Shown in pieces: positions 28,386 through 37,379 of a stretch of 64,000 nt of DNA. The DNA is from Chroococcopsis sp964623815 (GTDB lineage Bacteria; Cyanobacteriota; Cyanobacteriia; Cyanobacteriales; Microcystaceae): positions 75,687 through 139,686 of the forward strand of contig CAZUVR010000003.1 of the NCBI GenBank assembly GCA_964623815.1, given 5' to 3'. A program made the translations under genes and the position numbers. Positions within the stretch are counted from its first letter, which is position 1, and each line of letters begins with the position of its first letter. The notes under the pieces are model-generated. The model was not told the DNA's origin and did not search any database. It saw nothing but the letters and a program-made list of their open reading frames with translations.

Positions 28386-29100
28386 AATCTAAAATTGTTT
28401 GTATCCATTGAGGTGGGCGGGGGATAGGATTACCCAAACGATCGAACACCAATAAAGCCACTAGATGTACCGCGAATAAATAGACTAGATTATTGATGAA
28501 GATACCCACGATGGCGATCGTTTGCACCAGGGTAAAATCAGGGCGCGATAATAAACCCATAAGACTGAATAGCCAATCGAGGAAGTTAGTAGCCTGGGTG
28601 ATAACGTATAACCATAAGTCTTCCCCCAAGAGAATAGAAAATAACCAGAAGCGGAAAAATAAACCCATAGCACCGATTAAAGCGCCGGTGAAGATAGAAA
28701 ATGCCCAGGGGGCACCCCTACGCCAACAAACCCCCAATTGTACCCCCATTAAGCCGTGAGGGATGAAAAAGACTATGCTGCGGGTTGGCCCCATTAAGAC
28801 GGATAATAATAAACCAGCGATTAAGGCCGACATCCAAGAAGCACGACTTCCCCAGCGCAGGTATGCGAGGGCGATAGGAATGGGAAAAAATAAACGTAAG
28901 AGCGGCCCCAAAGGAAAATAATAATTTATCAACCAGACTAAACTCGCCGTACTCGCCAAAAAAGCCGTTTCTACCATCACTAAAGTACTTATCGACTTTA
29001 AAGGCACCTCTTTAACAGATTTATCATCACGGGGGGTAAAAGATTGATTTTCCGGCTCTTCGAGAGGTAAATCAACCCAGTTAGTATCATCTTCGGGCAT
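28378..29100 (-). CDS. DUF2232-like integral membrane protein
   Basis: The 240-residue product has a polar N-terminal tail of about 35 residues and then about six membrane helices. Between helices lies PIPIALAYLRWGSRASWMSAL and GPTRSIVFFIPHGLMGVQLG, a pattern seen in the DUF2232/YybS family of predicted transporters or S-component-like proteins. No substrate can be inferred. It sits between a Crp/Fnr regulator (5 bp gap) and an FkbM methyltransferase (8 bp overlap), so the three genes probably form one transcript. Confidence 0.75.
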   Translation of the reverse strand: MPEDDTNWVDLPLEEPENQSFTPRDDKSVKEVPLKSISTLVMVETAFLASTASLVWLINYYFPLGPLLRLFFPIPIALAYLRWGSRASWMSALIAGLLLSVLMGPTRSIVFFIPHGLMGVQLGVCWRRGAPWAFSIFTGALIGAMGLFFRFWLFSILLGEDLWLYVITQATNFLDWLFSLMGLLSRPDFTLVQTIAIVGIFINNLVYLFAVHLVALLVFDRLGNPIPRPPQWIQTILDYE

Positions 29101-29105
29101 ATCGA

Positions 29106-29813
29106 TTAAGTAATGATCCGTTCTAAACCTAACATATCGGGAATACAGATAATCTCTTCGTGTCTCTCTATCAATCCTTTCTTTTCTAGTTTGGTTAGGG
29201 CCCTCGTCACGGTTTCTCGGGCCAGGCCGCTGATACTACTCAATTCCCGATGGGGTAAATTGGGAATTTCTATCCCCTGTTGACCCTGTTTTCCTTGCCC
29301 CTCTGCTAAAAATATGATACTGTCAGCAACTCGGGAAACACTATCGGCCTCTCGTAAACGTAAACGTCTATTGAGTTGTCTGAGACGTTTGGCCATGAGT
29401 TGAGAGAGTCGGATTCCCGCTAGAGGTTCCGTCTGTAACAGGTTAACGAAGTCATGGGCAGGAATGCTGCTGATGGTGGTGGATGTCAGGGTGATGGCAT
29501 CGGTTGAGCGAGGAGCTTCATCTAAGGCGGCCATCTCACCGATAATCTCTCCTTTGCCTACAATGTTAAGGGTTACTTCTTTCCCTTCCACGTTATGAGT
29601 TCTGATTTTTACCCAACCCTCGACGATAAAATATACTGAACCTCCCCAGTCGTTTTCCAGGAGAATCACCCGATTCGGTGGATGGCTACGGGTGACGGCG
29701 TTGGCCGTGGCTTTGATTAAAGCTTCTTTGGATAACCCTCGGAAGAGGAAGGCAGTATCGATTAGTTTCTGTATATCGGCTTGTTTATCTGGATAGTCGT
29801 ATCTGGCTTGCAT
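29106..29813 (-). CDS. Crp/Fnr-family transcriptional regulator
   Basis: The protein has an N-terminal cyclic-nucleotide-binding-like beta-roll (about 15-130; VYFIVEGWVKIRTHN, then GEIIGEMAALDEAPRSTDAI), a long dimerisation helix (LSQLMAKRLRQLNRRLRLRE) and a C-terminal winged helix (LPHRELSSISGLARETVTRAL, then LEKKGLIER). No Fe-S cysteine cluster as in FNR is present. Whether it binds cAMP is uncertain. Start is unsure: ATG 29813 gives MQARYDYPDKQ, but the strong AAAGGAGG lies about 45 bp further upstream, overlapping GTG 29858. It is divergent from the gene at 29895, so the short spacer may carry its own binding site. Confidence 0.9.
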   Translation of the reverse strand: MQARYDYPDKQADIQKLIDTAFLFRGLSKEALIKATANAVTRSHPPNRVILLENDWGGSVYFIVEGWVKIRTHNVEGKEVTLNIVGKGEIIGEMAALDEAPRSTDAITLTSTTISSIPAHDFVNLLQTEPLAGIRLSQLMAKRLRQLNRRLRLREADSVSRVADSIIFLAEGQGKQGQQGIEIPNLPHRELSSISGLARETVTRALTKLEKKGLIERHEEIICIPDMLGLERIIT

Positions 29814-29894
29814 AGTATTGATTGAGTAGGGTATAACCACATAGTTACCCCTATTCACCTCCTTTGAGTAAAAAGTGATTAGTAAAGGTTAACC

Positions 29895-31487
29895 ATGACT
29901 GCTGAAAACAATCTTCGATCGCTCATACCTAAGATCAATGTTATTCTCTCTCGAGTAATTTCGTCTCTAGCAACTCCCGAAGAAATTTCTGGCGCTACTC
30001 TCGTCGCTCTCGGGCAGGATTTGCAACAGGCGCAAATATATCTCTTACAGTCTCTAGAAATTGAAGCTAACACCAAATCTTTTGGTACTGGAGAACTCAT
30101 TGACGGGCGGTTAGAAATTGAATTAGAAGGTTTACGGCAGGAAAAACAATCTCTACTCCAAGATATTCAGCGCTTACAACAACAAAGAGCGGCTATATTA
30201 TCGGAATTTTTCGAGTTGTTAAATCATCGCTTGCACGAAGTATTAAGTCAACAGTTAGAAAAGCCTTCTTTCAACCAATTCGATTCTACATTTCGTTCCG
30301 CCTTCGATTCCTTAGAGCAGGATTTACAGCGCTATTACGAATCTCTATCTCAAGGGCTAGAAAGAATGCACCGTCTGGGACAACAGGGGGAAGCTAAGTT
30401 ACTCGCCTACGTCAGCCAATTAACTCAAAATCTAGCGGTTGATGAGAAAGTTACGCTCCAATGGTATTTAGGTATTGATATAAATTCCGACGGTTTATTA
30501 ATGGTTTTCTCGAAAAGACTTGCTGACAATCTGGAGATTTATCCTATTTCATGGACTTTAGATGACAGCGAAGAATTAAGATTACCTTTATCAAAAATTA
30601 ATACTGATTTTTCATCTTGGTTTTCTCAATTTAAACAGGAAGCTCAATCCTGGTTAAAAGATGCGATGGAAAACACGGAAAATGTCTTTATTAGCGGTGA
30701 TGGAGTGGATTTATCTACCTTTAAAAAAGACTTACTTGCGTCTAATATAGTAGAGTCTAAGCAAAAGATAAGTTTAGTTAAACCCGTAGTTTCATCTTTA
30801 GTTTCTTATCTGCCGATCGAAACTATCGCTCATCCCCTAACCACTTTAGTAATTTATGGCGGTAGAGAAATAATCGAGTTGGCTTTAGTCCAAATTCCCC
30901 CCTACCCTCTCTCTTTACCCCTCGAATCTATTTCTTTAACGAGTCTTAACTACGGGGATGTTTTTTACGAACAAGATATTCTCTGTCATTTAATATATCC
31001 TGCTTGGCAAAGTATTTGTGATTTTTCCTTACCTAACCTGAACGGCTCTCAACCCGGTATTCCAGATAAGTTAGCCCGCGAGCAAATCAGGCAAAAAATC
31101 CTTAATCATCCCCTCGGTGAATCACTGATGCAAACGAGCCGGTTAGCTAAATTAATCTTAGCCTCGGAGACTCAATTTACCTGCGCGTTAATGAATCAAG
31201 ATTGGACTTTAGAACGCGAGCAACTTAATACCCGCATTCTCGAACCTCTTAGTAATAAATTGCAGGCGGAAATACAGGGACTATTAGAAATTCAGGGTAA
31301 AAACTTTAAAGATATTCAACAGGTGCTAGGCTACGGCTCCTTCCTACCTTTCATCTATCCTTACTTATTGAATAAATTGTCTAATATTCTCGCCCCAGAT
31401 ATAGTAATTCATCCCTTAGATGAAAGCGATGGGCGTATCGCCACAGGGCTGGCCCATTTACCCCTCTTCATCCACCTTTATAAGTGA
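29895..31487 (+). CDS. Unknown protein with N-terminal coiled coil and ASKHA (Hsp70/actin)-like features
   Basis: The 530-residue protein has an N-terminal coiled coil (about 70-115: LEGLRQEKQSLLQDIQRLQQQ) and further helices to about 190. A region that may be a divergent ASKHA ATPase follows. LQWYLGIDINSDGLLMVF could be a phosphate-1-type strand-loop-strand. IYGGREIIELALVQIP and SLTSLNYGDVFYEQDILCHLI resemble the second phosphate and substrate segments of Hsp70-like proteins. DESDGRIATGLAHLPLF resembles their terminal adenosine segment. It is not a recognised DnaK. It is divergently transcribed from the Crp/Fnr gene. The fold suggestion is inference; gene reality is strong because of length and codon use. 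Confidence 0.7.
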   Translation: MTAENNLRSLIPKINVILSRVISSLATPEEISGATLVALGQDLQQAQIYLLQSLEIEANTKSFGTGELIDGRLEIELEGLRQEKQSLLQDIQRLQQQRAAILSEFFELLNHRLHEVLSQQLEKPSFNQFDSTFRSAFDSLEQDLQRYYESLSQGLERMHRLGQQGEAKLLAYVSQLTQNLAVDEKVTLQWYLGIDINSDGLLMVFSKRLADNLEIYPISWTLDDSEELRLPLSKINTDFSSWFSQFKQEAQSWLKDAMENTENVFISGDGVDLSTFKKDLLASNIVESKQKISLVKPVVSSLVSYLPIETIAHPLTTLVIYGGREIIELALVQIPPYPLSLPLESISLTSLNYGDVFYEQDILCHLIYPAWQSICDFSLPNLNGSQPGIPDKLAREQIRQKILNHPLGESLMQTSRLAKLILASETQFTCALMNQDWTLEREQLNTRILEPLSNKLQAEIQGLLEIQGKNFKDIQQVLGYGSFLPFIYPYLLNKLSNILAPDIVIHPLDESDGRIATGLAHLPLFIHLYK

Positions 31488-31493
31488 AACTTG

Positions 31494-31835
31494 ATGCTGA
31501 AACCGATTTTATTATTACTGATGTCCAATATATTCATGACCTTCGCCTGGTACGGGCATCTAAAAGATTTAAAAAATTCTCCCGTTTATATCGTGGTTTT
31601 AGTGAGTTGGGGGATAGCTCTCTTGGAATACTGTTTTCAGGTTCCAGCTAATCGTATAGGGATTAACTATTTTAATCTCTCCCAATTGAAAGTCTTACAG
31701 GAAATCCTCTCTATGGTTGTTTTCGCGGGTTTCAGCGTTTGGTACATGAAGATACCCGTTACCCGCAACTATTTTCTTGCCGCCATGCTGTTAGCCGGTG
31801 CGGCGTATTTGATCTTTAGCGAATCGAGGCGTTAA
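31494..31835 (+). CDS. DUF486 (DMT-superfamily) small membrane protein
   Basis: This 113-residue protein has four predicted membrane helices and the DUF486 pattern: LLLMSNIFMTFAWYGHLK at the start, SWGIALLEYCFQVPANRIG in the middle, and LSQLKVLQEILSMVVFAGFSV followed by YFLAAMLLAGAAYLIF. The family belongs to the drug/metabolite transporter superfamily; transport substrate unknown. ATG 31494 is preferred to the adjacent TTG 31491. The stop overlaps the convergent ferredoxin gene by 4 bp. Confidence 0.88.
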   Translation: MLKPILLLLMSNIFMTFAWYGHLKDLKNSPVYIVVLVSWGIALLEYCFQVPANRIGINYFNLSQLKVLQEILSMVVFAGFSVWYMKIPVTRNYFLAAMLLAGAAYLIFSESRR

Positions 31836-32272
31836 AGTTGAACCTGACGGGGTTTTCTCCTTTTCGGTCTGATTTTTCTATTATCTTGAGAACAACCAAT
31901 CTGTCTGATAACCTGTTCTTTTCTCGCTTCTTCCAATTCTTTGAGTTCGCTATAGTTTACCCAGTGTATACAGTCTACCGGACAGGTATCCATCGCCTCC
32001 TGTATCTGTTCCTGACTATCCCCATTCTGATTGAACACCCGGGAGCGCCCAAATTCTTCTTCGATGAAGAAAGTATTGGGGGCGACGTGGGAGCAGTGTA
32101 GACAGCCGATGCAGGTGACTTCGTCTACGTATACGGCTTTTTGCCGTAGGATGCCGCCTAACTCCGGCTCGAAGCCGGTTTGAGCAGTGCTATCTCTTAA
32201 AATACCCCCTAACTCTGGTTCCATTCCAGAGCGATCGGGGGTACTCATAAAATTAGCCGATAAATCAGCCAT
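31832..32272 (-). CDS. Cyanobacterial 4Fe-4S ferredoxin (ycf35-linked)
   Basis: The 146-residue protein has a single-cluster ferredoxin fold: CIGCLHCSHVAPNTFF (three cysteines of the cluster) and, later, DTCPVDCIHWV with the fourth. It has an N-terminal extension containing a duplicated segment (MEPELGGILRDSTAQTG and FEPELGGILRQKAV) and a basic C-terminal tail (RKIRPKRRKPRQ). It is the last gene of a tight operon with DUF1257/Ycf35 and DUF2997, a gene set conserved in cyanobacteria. Its partner enzyme is unknown. Confidence 0.9.
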   Translation of the reverse strand: MADLSANFMSTPDRSGMEPELGGILRDSTAQTGFEPELGGILRQKAVYVDEVTCIGCLHCSHVAPNTFFIEEEFGRSRVFNQNGDSQEQIQEAMDTCPVDCIHWVNYSELKELEEARKEQVIRQIGCSQDNRKIRPKRRKPRQVQL

Positions 32273-32275
32273 TTA

Positions 32276-32659
32276 TTAACTCCAGCGTTGTACTACTAAG
32301 GTAATCGAGCCATCGGTGTTTTTCTGTTCTTGAGCTACGTTAAACCCTTGTTTAACCGATTCCGTCAAGACGGTGTGATAGGCGTAGCCCTGGGTAACTT
32401 TTCTTAAAAATCCGTCTACGGTTAGGGGCTGTTGCCAGTATTGTAAATCCGCCACTAATTCGTATTCATTGCCATTCCAACTGAAGCCGATGTCGTAGTC
32501 GTTATCTTGTTCGATGACTACTTCAGCGTTAAGGGTTTGACCTTGATAGCCTCTGACGGTAGAGGGGCCTTCTTTCCAGTCTACGCCCATATCGGATAGA
32601 GCTGCCTTGAGAGAAGATAGATTGCGGATTTTGGTTTTGATATTGCTAAAGTGCGACAT
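32276..32659 (-). CDS. ycf35: DUF1257 / Ycf35 protein
   Basis: The 127-residue protein matches Ycf35: MSHFSNIKTKIRNLSSLKAA at the start, then VRGYQGQTLNAEVVI, YDIGFSWNGNEYELVADLQYW and YAYHTVLTESVKQGF. The family is retained in some plastid genomes and throughout cyanobacteria; its function is unsettled. It lies 3 bp upstream of the ferredoxin gene and 33 bp downstream of DUF2997. Confidence 0.93.
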   Translation of the reverse strand: MSHFSNIKTKIRNLSSLKAALSDMGVDWKEGPSTVRGYQGQTLNAEVVIEQDNDYDIGFSWNGNEYELVADLQYWQQPLTVDGFLRKVTQGYAYHTVLTESVKQGFNVAQEQKNTDGSITLVVQRWS

Positions 32660-32692
32660 ATGGCTCGTTTAAAAAACTAAGGTAAATAAAAA

Positions 32693-32908
32693 TCACCAGT
32701 CTGTAAAGGAAGTTTGGTTACTCACCTCGTTTGACTGATGTTGGGTTTGTTGGTAGTAATCTGATGTTTGCTCTTGAGATACCACTACGCCTAGTTGAGC
32801 TTCGATCGCCGCCGTTACCTCTTGACAAGATGCTCCGACTATGCCTGTTACCTTTTCCAGGACTCGACCATCGGGGTATATGACAAATTCTAGAGTTTCC
32901 ATGTTCAT
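32693..32908 (-). CDS. DUF2997 protein
   Basis: The 71-residue protein reads METLEFVIYPDGRVLEKVTG near the start, then GASCQEVTAAIEAQLG, with a polar Q/S-rich tail. This is the DUF2997 pattern, a small partner commonly found upstream of ycf35 and a ferredoxin. GAGAGGGG lies about seven bases before ATG 32908; a second ATG two codons in (32902) is also possible. Function unknown. Confidence 0.87.
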   Translation of the reverse strand: MNMETLEFVIYPDGRVLEKVTGIVGASCQEVTAAIEAQLGVVVSQEQTSDYYQQTQHQSNEVSNQTSFTDW

Positions 32909-33209
32909 AAATTTTCCCCTCTCACCTTTTGCGTAAAAACGGATGTTCTCCAGAGACTTACTGCTAGGGTCTGCGTCTTAACAAATGTTCAGGCAGTTGT
33001 AGCAATATGGATCAGATTTTAGCAAAAGTTAATAGATAGTAGGTATCCTACTTTAGTTAATGATAAGTTTCGCTTACGTAACCGAATTAAGTCAATAGCT
33101 AACTCTATGACGGCACCGGTTTTAACAAAAATATACAGAAAGCCGTGCCTAAAACTATCAGACTAGAGAGTAAACGGAGATCAACCGGAAGTAATATAGA
33201 AGTTTATCT
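32909..33209. promoter_or_regulatory. Divergent promoter region between the DUF2997 operon and bioU
   Basis: The 300-bp spacer lies between outward-facing transcription units. No operator, riboswitch or small gene could be recognised. The only ribosome-site-like sequence before bioU is a weak CGGAG at about 33174, too far from the start to be decisive. Confidence 0.4.
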
Positions 33210-34229
33210 ATGTCGAACCAAGCAAAAATGAATCAAGAATCTCTAAATAATAAAATCCGCGTGGGAGTATTAGGATTTGGCGGATTAGGGCAGGCGGCGG
33301 CGAGAATATTAACCCCCAAGAAAGAGATGATGTGGGTTGCCGCAGCCGATAAGGGTGGCTACATATATAATCCGGGGGGGCTTGACCCGAATGATACTAT
33401 CGGCGCTTATCATGAAAAAGGCTCGGTGGGATACCTACAGCCTTATGGTGTGCTTAGCGCCGACAGCATAAAAGAATTGATCCAACTCGCCGATGTGGAT
33501 GGTTATTTCCTCGCCTTGCCCAACCTGCCTAACACCTTCATGGCGGAAGTGGCGAAAGAGTTTATCAAGTCGGGATGGCGGGGGGTATTAGTAGACGCGC
33601 TCAAACGTACTAGCGCGGTGGAACAGTTATTAACCTTGAAAGACAACTTACAAAAAGCAGGCATCACCTACATGACGGGTTGCGGGGCGACGCCAGGTTT
33701 ATTAACCGCTGCCGCCGCCATCGCCGCCCAAAGTTATACGGAGATTCATGCTGTGAATATCACTTTCGGGGTGGGGATTGCCAATTGGGAGGCCTATCGG
33801 GCGACGATTAGGGAAGATATAGCCCATCTCCCCGGTTACGATGTGGAAACCGCAAGTAAGATGAGCGATGCAGAAGTGGAAGCTTTCCTCGATACCACCG
33901 GGGGAATCTTACGTCTGGAACAGATGGAACACGCTGACGATATTATGTTAGAACTAGCTGGTATCTGTTCGAGAGAGCAGGTTACGGTAGGGGGCGTGGT
34001 AGATACCCGCAACGCCAGAAAACCTTTAAGTACCAACGTCAAGATTACCGGGCGCACTTTCGAGGGGAAAATATCCACCCATACTTTCACCTTAGGAGAT
34101 GAAACGAGTATGGCGGCGAATGTCTGCGGCCCCGCCTTCGGTTACTTGAAAACGGGCATAAGTTTACACCGTCGCGGCGTTTACGGTTTGGTGACTGCCG
34201 TTGAAGTTATGCCTCAATTCGTGCGCTGA
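33210..34229 (+). CDS. bioU: BioU-like suicide enzyme of biotin synthesis
   Basis: The 339-residue protein has an N-terminal Rossmann motif (VGVLGFGGLGQAAARIL, about 18-34) and matches what I recall of cyanobacterial BioU, formerly labelled saccharopine dehydrogenase-like oxidoreductase. BioU converts 8-amino-7-oxononanoate to 7,8-diaminononanoate, replacing BioA, and uses its own active-site lysine as amino donor. The candidate lysine is K132 in VDALKRTSA; this start adds several residues compared with the Synechocystis protein, where the lysine is K124. Other conserved stretches are YMTGCGATPGLLTAAAA and GDETSMAANVCGPAFGYL. No other bio gene is in the window. Confidence 0.78.
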   Translation: MSNQAKMNQESLNNKIRVGVLGFGGLGQAAARILTPKKEMMWVAAADKGGYIYNPGGLDPNDTIGAYHEKGSVGYLQPYGVLSADSIKELIQLADVDGYFLALPNLPNTFMAEVAKEFIKSGWRGVLVDALKRTSAVEQLLTLKDNLQKAGITYMTGCGATPGLLTAAAAIAAQSYTEIHAVNITFGVGIANWEAYRATIREDIAHLPGYDVETASKMSDAEVEAFLDTTGGILRLEQMEHADDIMLELAGICSREQVTVGGVVDTRNARKPLSTNVKITGRTFEGKISTHTFTLGDETSMAANVCGPAFGYLKTGISLHRRGVYGLVTAVEVMPQFVR

Positions 34230-34234
34230 TTAAC

Positions 34235-35341
34235 ATGATACTGGCTTGGCTGAAAAATAATTTATTCAACACTTGGTATAACATTCTCCTTACCATACTG
34301 AGTGTTTTGTTTCTTTATTGGCTCGCCTCCGGTTTTCTCTTTTGGGCTTTTACCTCGGCACGATGGGAAGTTATTCGGGATAATCTGGCACTATTTTTCG
34401 TGGGCAGATACCCAGAATCCCTACGGTGGCGACTCTGGGCTATATTGGCGATTATCGTCGCCCTGATTGGTTTCTCCTGGGGTTGTTTGTCACCCGGGCG
34501 CTTGTTTAATCTGCCCGCGCTTTTGGGTTTATCTTTTTCTGGTTTGCTCTGTCTAAGTTTGACTCCCGTAGTAGGTTTGAATACGGCGTTGGCGCTGTTG
34601 GGATTATTGAGTCTCGGGGCGATAACTGGATTTTCAGGGCATAGCTTACGTGGGCTTGTTTCCTATCTCGGGCTACTGTGGGGCTTGAGTTTCTTCCTCG
34701 TTTACTGGCTGTTGCTCGGCGGGGGCCCGTTAAGAGTTATTGCGGTTGATGATTTGAGTGGGTTGATTCTTACTCTGGTGACGGCGGTGATTAGTATCGT
34801 GCTTTGTTTCCCTTTTGGGGTTTTATTGGCTCTGGGGAGACAGAGCGATTTACCGGTGATTCGTTGGTTGTGTATCGGCTATATCGAGTTGTTGCGGGGG
34901 TTGCCTCTGATTGGGATTTTGTTCATGGCACAGGTGATGTTACCTCTGATTTTACCTATGAACGTGCGGCCCGATCGCGTGGTACGTGCGATCGCCGGGT
35001 TCACCATCTTCGCCTCCGCCTATCTCGCCGAAAATGTGCGCGGCGGCTTACAGTCGGTTTCAACTGGGCAGAGGGAAGCTGGTAAGGCCCTCGGGTTAAA
35101 TCCGGTATTGGTAACTGGCTTGATTATTTTGCCCCAAGCTTTGAGGGCGGTGATTCCTTCTCTGGTGGGGCAGTTTATCAGTTTATTCAAGGATACTTCT
35201 TTACTAGCGATCGTGGGCTTGGTAGATTTATTGGGTATGGCTCAATCTATCCTCGCTAACCCCGAATATATCGGCCTTTACCCTGAGGTGTATTTATTCG
35301 TCGCTTTAATCTATTGGTTTTTCTGTTACCTGATGTCTTTA
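34235..35341 (+). CDS. Polar amino-acid ABC transporter permease (NatH/AapM-like), C-terminus lost in gap
   Basis: The 369 visible residues include an N-terminal extension with several helices (WLKNNLFNTWYNILLTILS; SARWEVIRDNLALFFVGRYP), typical of NatH/AapM permeases. The HisM-type core follows from about 175 (VTAVISIVLCFPFGVLLALG). The EAA loop that docks the ATPase is visible (GQREAGKALGLNPV, about 280), as are LPQALRAVIPSLVGQFISLFKDTSLLAIVGL and the last helix. The frame runs into the N block at 35342, with probably only about 15-20 residues missing. A natG-like permease is not upstream, and an ATPase gene may be hidden in the gap. It starts 5 bp after bioU. Confidence 0.88.
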
Positions 35342-35441
35342 NNNNNNNNNNNNNNNNNNNNNNNNNNNNNNNNNNNNNNNNNNNNNNNNNNNNNNNNNNN
35401 NNNNNNNNNNNNNNNNNNNNNNNNNNNNNNNNNNNNNNNNN
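35342..35441. other. Assembly gap (100 N) truncating two genes
   Basis: The gap falls between the end of an ABC permease and the middle of a polytopic membrane protein whose complete paralogue follows at 37917. By comparison with that paralogue at least about 174 codons are missing, plus the permease C-terminus and a spacer. The true distance is thus at least about 600 bp, unless the two sides are misjoined. Unlike the first gap, the flanks share no overlap. Confidence 0.9.
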
Positions 35442-37379
35442 GTGGCGATAGGGATGACAGGACTGATTAAACAGACATATTTAACCCTAGGCTTTGCGTT
35501 TATTATCTTGATGAGCATCGATGAAGTGTTTCACAGAAAACGTAAGCCGATCGTTCTTAGCGTTTATCTAGTTTCTGTTGTAGGTTTTTGGATTATCGCC
35601 CGACAAGAACTATCTAATATAGGCACCTATCTCGCCAATAACTCAGAGATAATCAAAGGCTTTGAGGCTACGATGGGTTTAGTGGGACCGGTTAGCGAGA
35701 TTTACTGGTATCTCGTGAGTATGGGGACATTTTGCCTGTTAATTTTGGTTGTAGCTTGGAGACACCCGAATAAATTTGCCCTATTACCGGGATTAGGTTT
35801 AGTTTTACTATCTTTTTTAATTTTTAAAGCTTCCTTCCTGCGTCATGATGCAATTCACGCCATAGTTTCGGCTCACGCTACAGTGCCAATCGCCTGTTTA
35901 TATAGCGCTTTACTCTGGCCCGATATTAGCTCTCTGAGAATCAAGAAATACAAAATTTACATACCTATTATTTTTGTAGTTTGGACTTTGATATTTATTA
36001 ACGCGAAGCTAATATTTAATAATAATGATTTTTTAAAACGTTCCTACGGTCAGTATTACCTCAATAACATCACAAAAATCAATCAAAGCCTCGGGGATTT
36101 TTTAAATCTAGCAACAGGGAGGACGAACTTACAGGGGATTTACGATCGTTCTCTAGCGGCTATACGTGCTGCCAACCCCATGCCTGAGATGTCAGGAACG
36201 GCCGATTTGTATACTAATGAAACGGCGGTTATTTTCGCTTACGGGCTTCCTTATAAACAGAGGCCGGTGATTCAGAGTTTCTCAGCCTACACGGATAAAT
36301 TAGCCCGATTAAATCAAGAACATTTACTTTCTTCCTCAGCAGCCGAAACGCTCCTATTCAATATGCTAATTTTAGATGGACGTTTACCGAGTTCGGAAGA
36401 TGGACTCTCGTGGCCGGAACTTCTCACCCGCTACGATATTACGGATAGGAGAGGTAAATTCTTATTATTAGAGCGGCTGACTTCCCCTCGCCCATATTCT
36501 CTAACTCCCCTCAAACAAGAGACGGCGAAGATGGGGGAGTGGGTGGAGCTATCCGATAACTCAGCCGAGCCTATCTGGATGCGGGCTGATATTGCCCCGA
36601 CGCTTGCGGGCAGATTCGCTTCCTTATTCTTGAGGCTTCCCCCTCTTTATATCCAGGCTGAAACCCTAACCAATACAGTAGAAAGTTATCGAGTTTTTCC
36701 CGAACTAATGAAATCTGGGCAACTAATATCACCTCTAATCAGAAGTACGGAAGAATATTTGTTTTTCGCATCGCCGAGATGGAGGGAGTTACTGAGGTTT
36801 TCGTCCGTCAAAAGAATCCGCTTAGTAACGAGGAGTGAAGATTCTTTCGCCTATCCGAATTCTTACTCTCTATCACTGAGTAGACTTGATTTTCCCCCTC
36901 AGAACTTTTCTGGTGTTTCCGGTTGGTTAGATCCCCATACCAAACAATATAATCTTTTAAGTTCCTACGATGCAATTAAGGCGGAGGGAGGGATAAGTTA
37001 TTTGAGCGGCCTCACCGGCAAATTAGTTCTTTTAGCTCGCGCTCCTAGCCGAATAGAGACGATGATTCCCTCGGGAATGAAGAAGTTATCTGTCGGTTAC
37101 GGCATCGCCGATATAGCCTGGCAGCGAGCCGGTCAACAACCGTCAGCGAATAAGGCAGATGGGGTAGAATTTCGCATCCTCGCCATCTCTGCTGATGGGA
37201 AAGAAAGAGTTTTATTTACTAACTTGCTTAATCCGGTTATTAATTCGGAGGATAGAGGAGTTAAAAAAGCAGAGATTAACTTAACGGGTGTGGAAGCTAA
37301 AAAGATAATTCTGGAAACTTTACCGCGTCAGAATTCCTTGTGGGATTGGTCTTATTGGTCAGAAACAACGCTTGAATAA
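35442..37379 (+). CDS. Polytopic membrane protein with extracytoplasmic C-terminal domain (N-terminus lost in gap); tandem paralogue A
   Basis: The visible 645 residues align without large gaps to paralogue B (37917-40376) from its residue 175 onward, with clear majority identity. Shared segments include SSEDGLSWPELLTRY, PMPEMSG, PVIQSFSAYT and a terminal WDWSYWSE. The first about 180 residues hold membrane helices; the remainder is a soluble domain of about 430 residues. The final 110 residues (GVEFRILAISADGKERVLF, EDRGVKKAEINLTG) look like a jelly-roll carbohydrate-binding module of NPCBM type; this is inference. It is probably a sugar- or lipid-linked glycan enzyme of GT-C kind, or a polymer-assembly protein. 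Base composition is GC-richer than in paralogue B. Confidence 0.75.
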   Translation: MAIGMTGLIKQTYLTLGFAFIILMSIDEVFHRKRKPIVLSVYLVSVVGFWIIARQELSNIGTYLANNSEIIKGFEATMGLVGPVSEIYWYLVSMGTFCLLILVVAWRHPNKFALLPGLGLVLLSFLIFKASFLRHDAIHAIVSAHATVPIACLYSALLWPDISSLRIKKYKIYIPIIFVVWTLIFINAKLIFNNNDFLKRSYGQYYLNNITKINQSLGDFLNLATGRTNLQGIYDRSLAAIRAANPMPEMSGTADLYTNETAVIFAYGLPYKQRPVIQSFSAYTDKLARLNQEHLLSSSAAETLLFNMLILDGRLPSSEDGLSWPELLTRYDITDRRGKFLLLERLTSPRPYSLTPLKQETAKMGEWVELSDNSAEPIWMRADIAPTLAGRFASLFLRLPPLYIQAETLTNTVESYRVFPELMKSGQLISPLIRSTEEYLFFASPRWRELLRFSSVKRIRLVTRSEDSFAYPNSYSLSLSRLDFPPQNFSGVSGWLDPHTKQYNLLSSYDAIKAEGGISYLSGLTGKLVLLARAPSRIETMIPSGMKKLSVGYGIADIAWQRAGQQPSANKADGVEFRILAISADGKERVLFTNLLNPVINSEDRGVKKAEINLTGVEAKKIILETLPRQNSLWDWSYWSETTLE

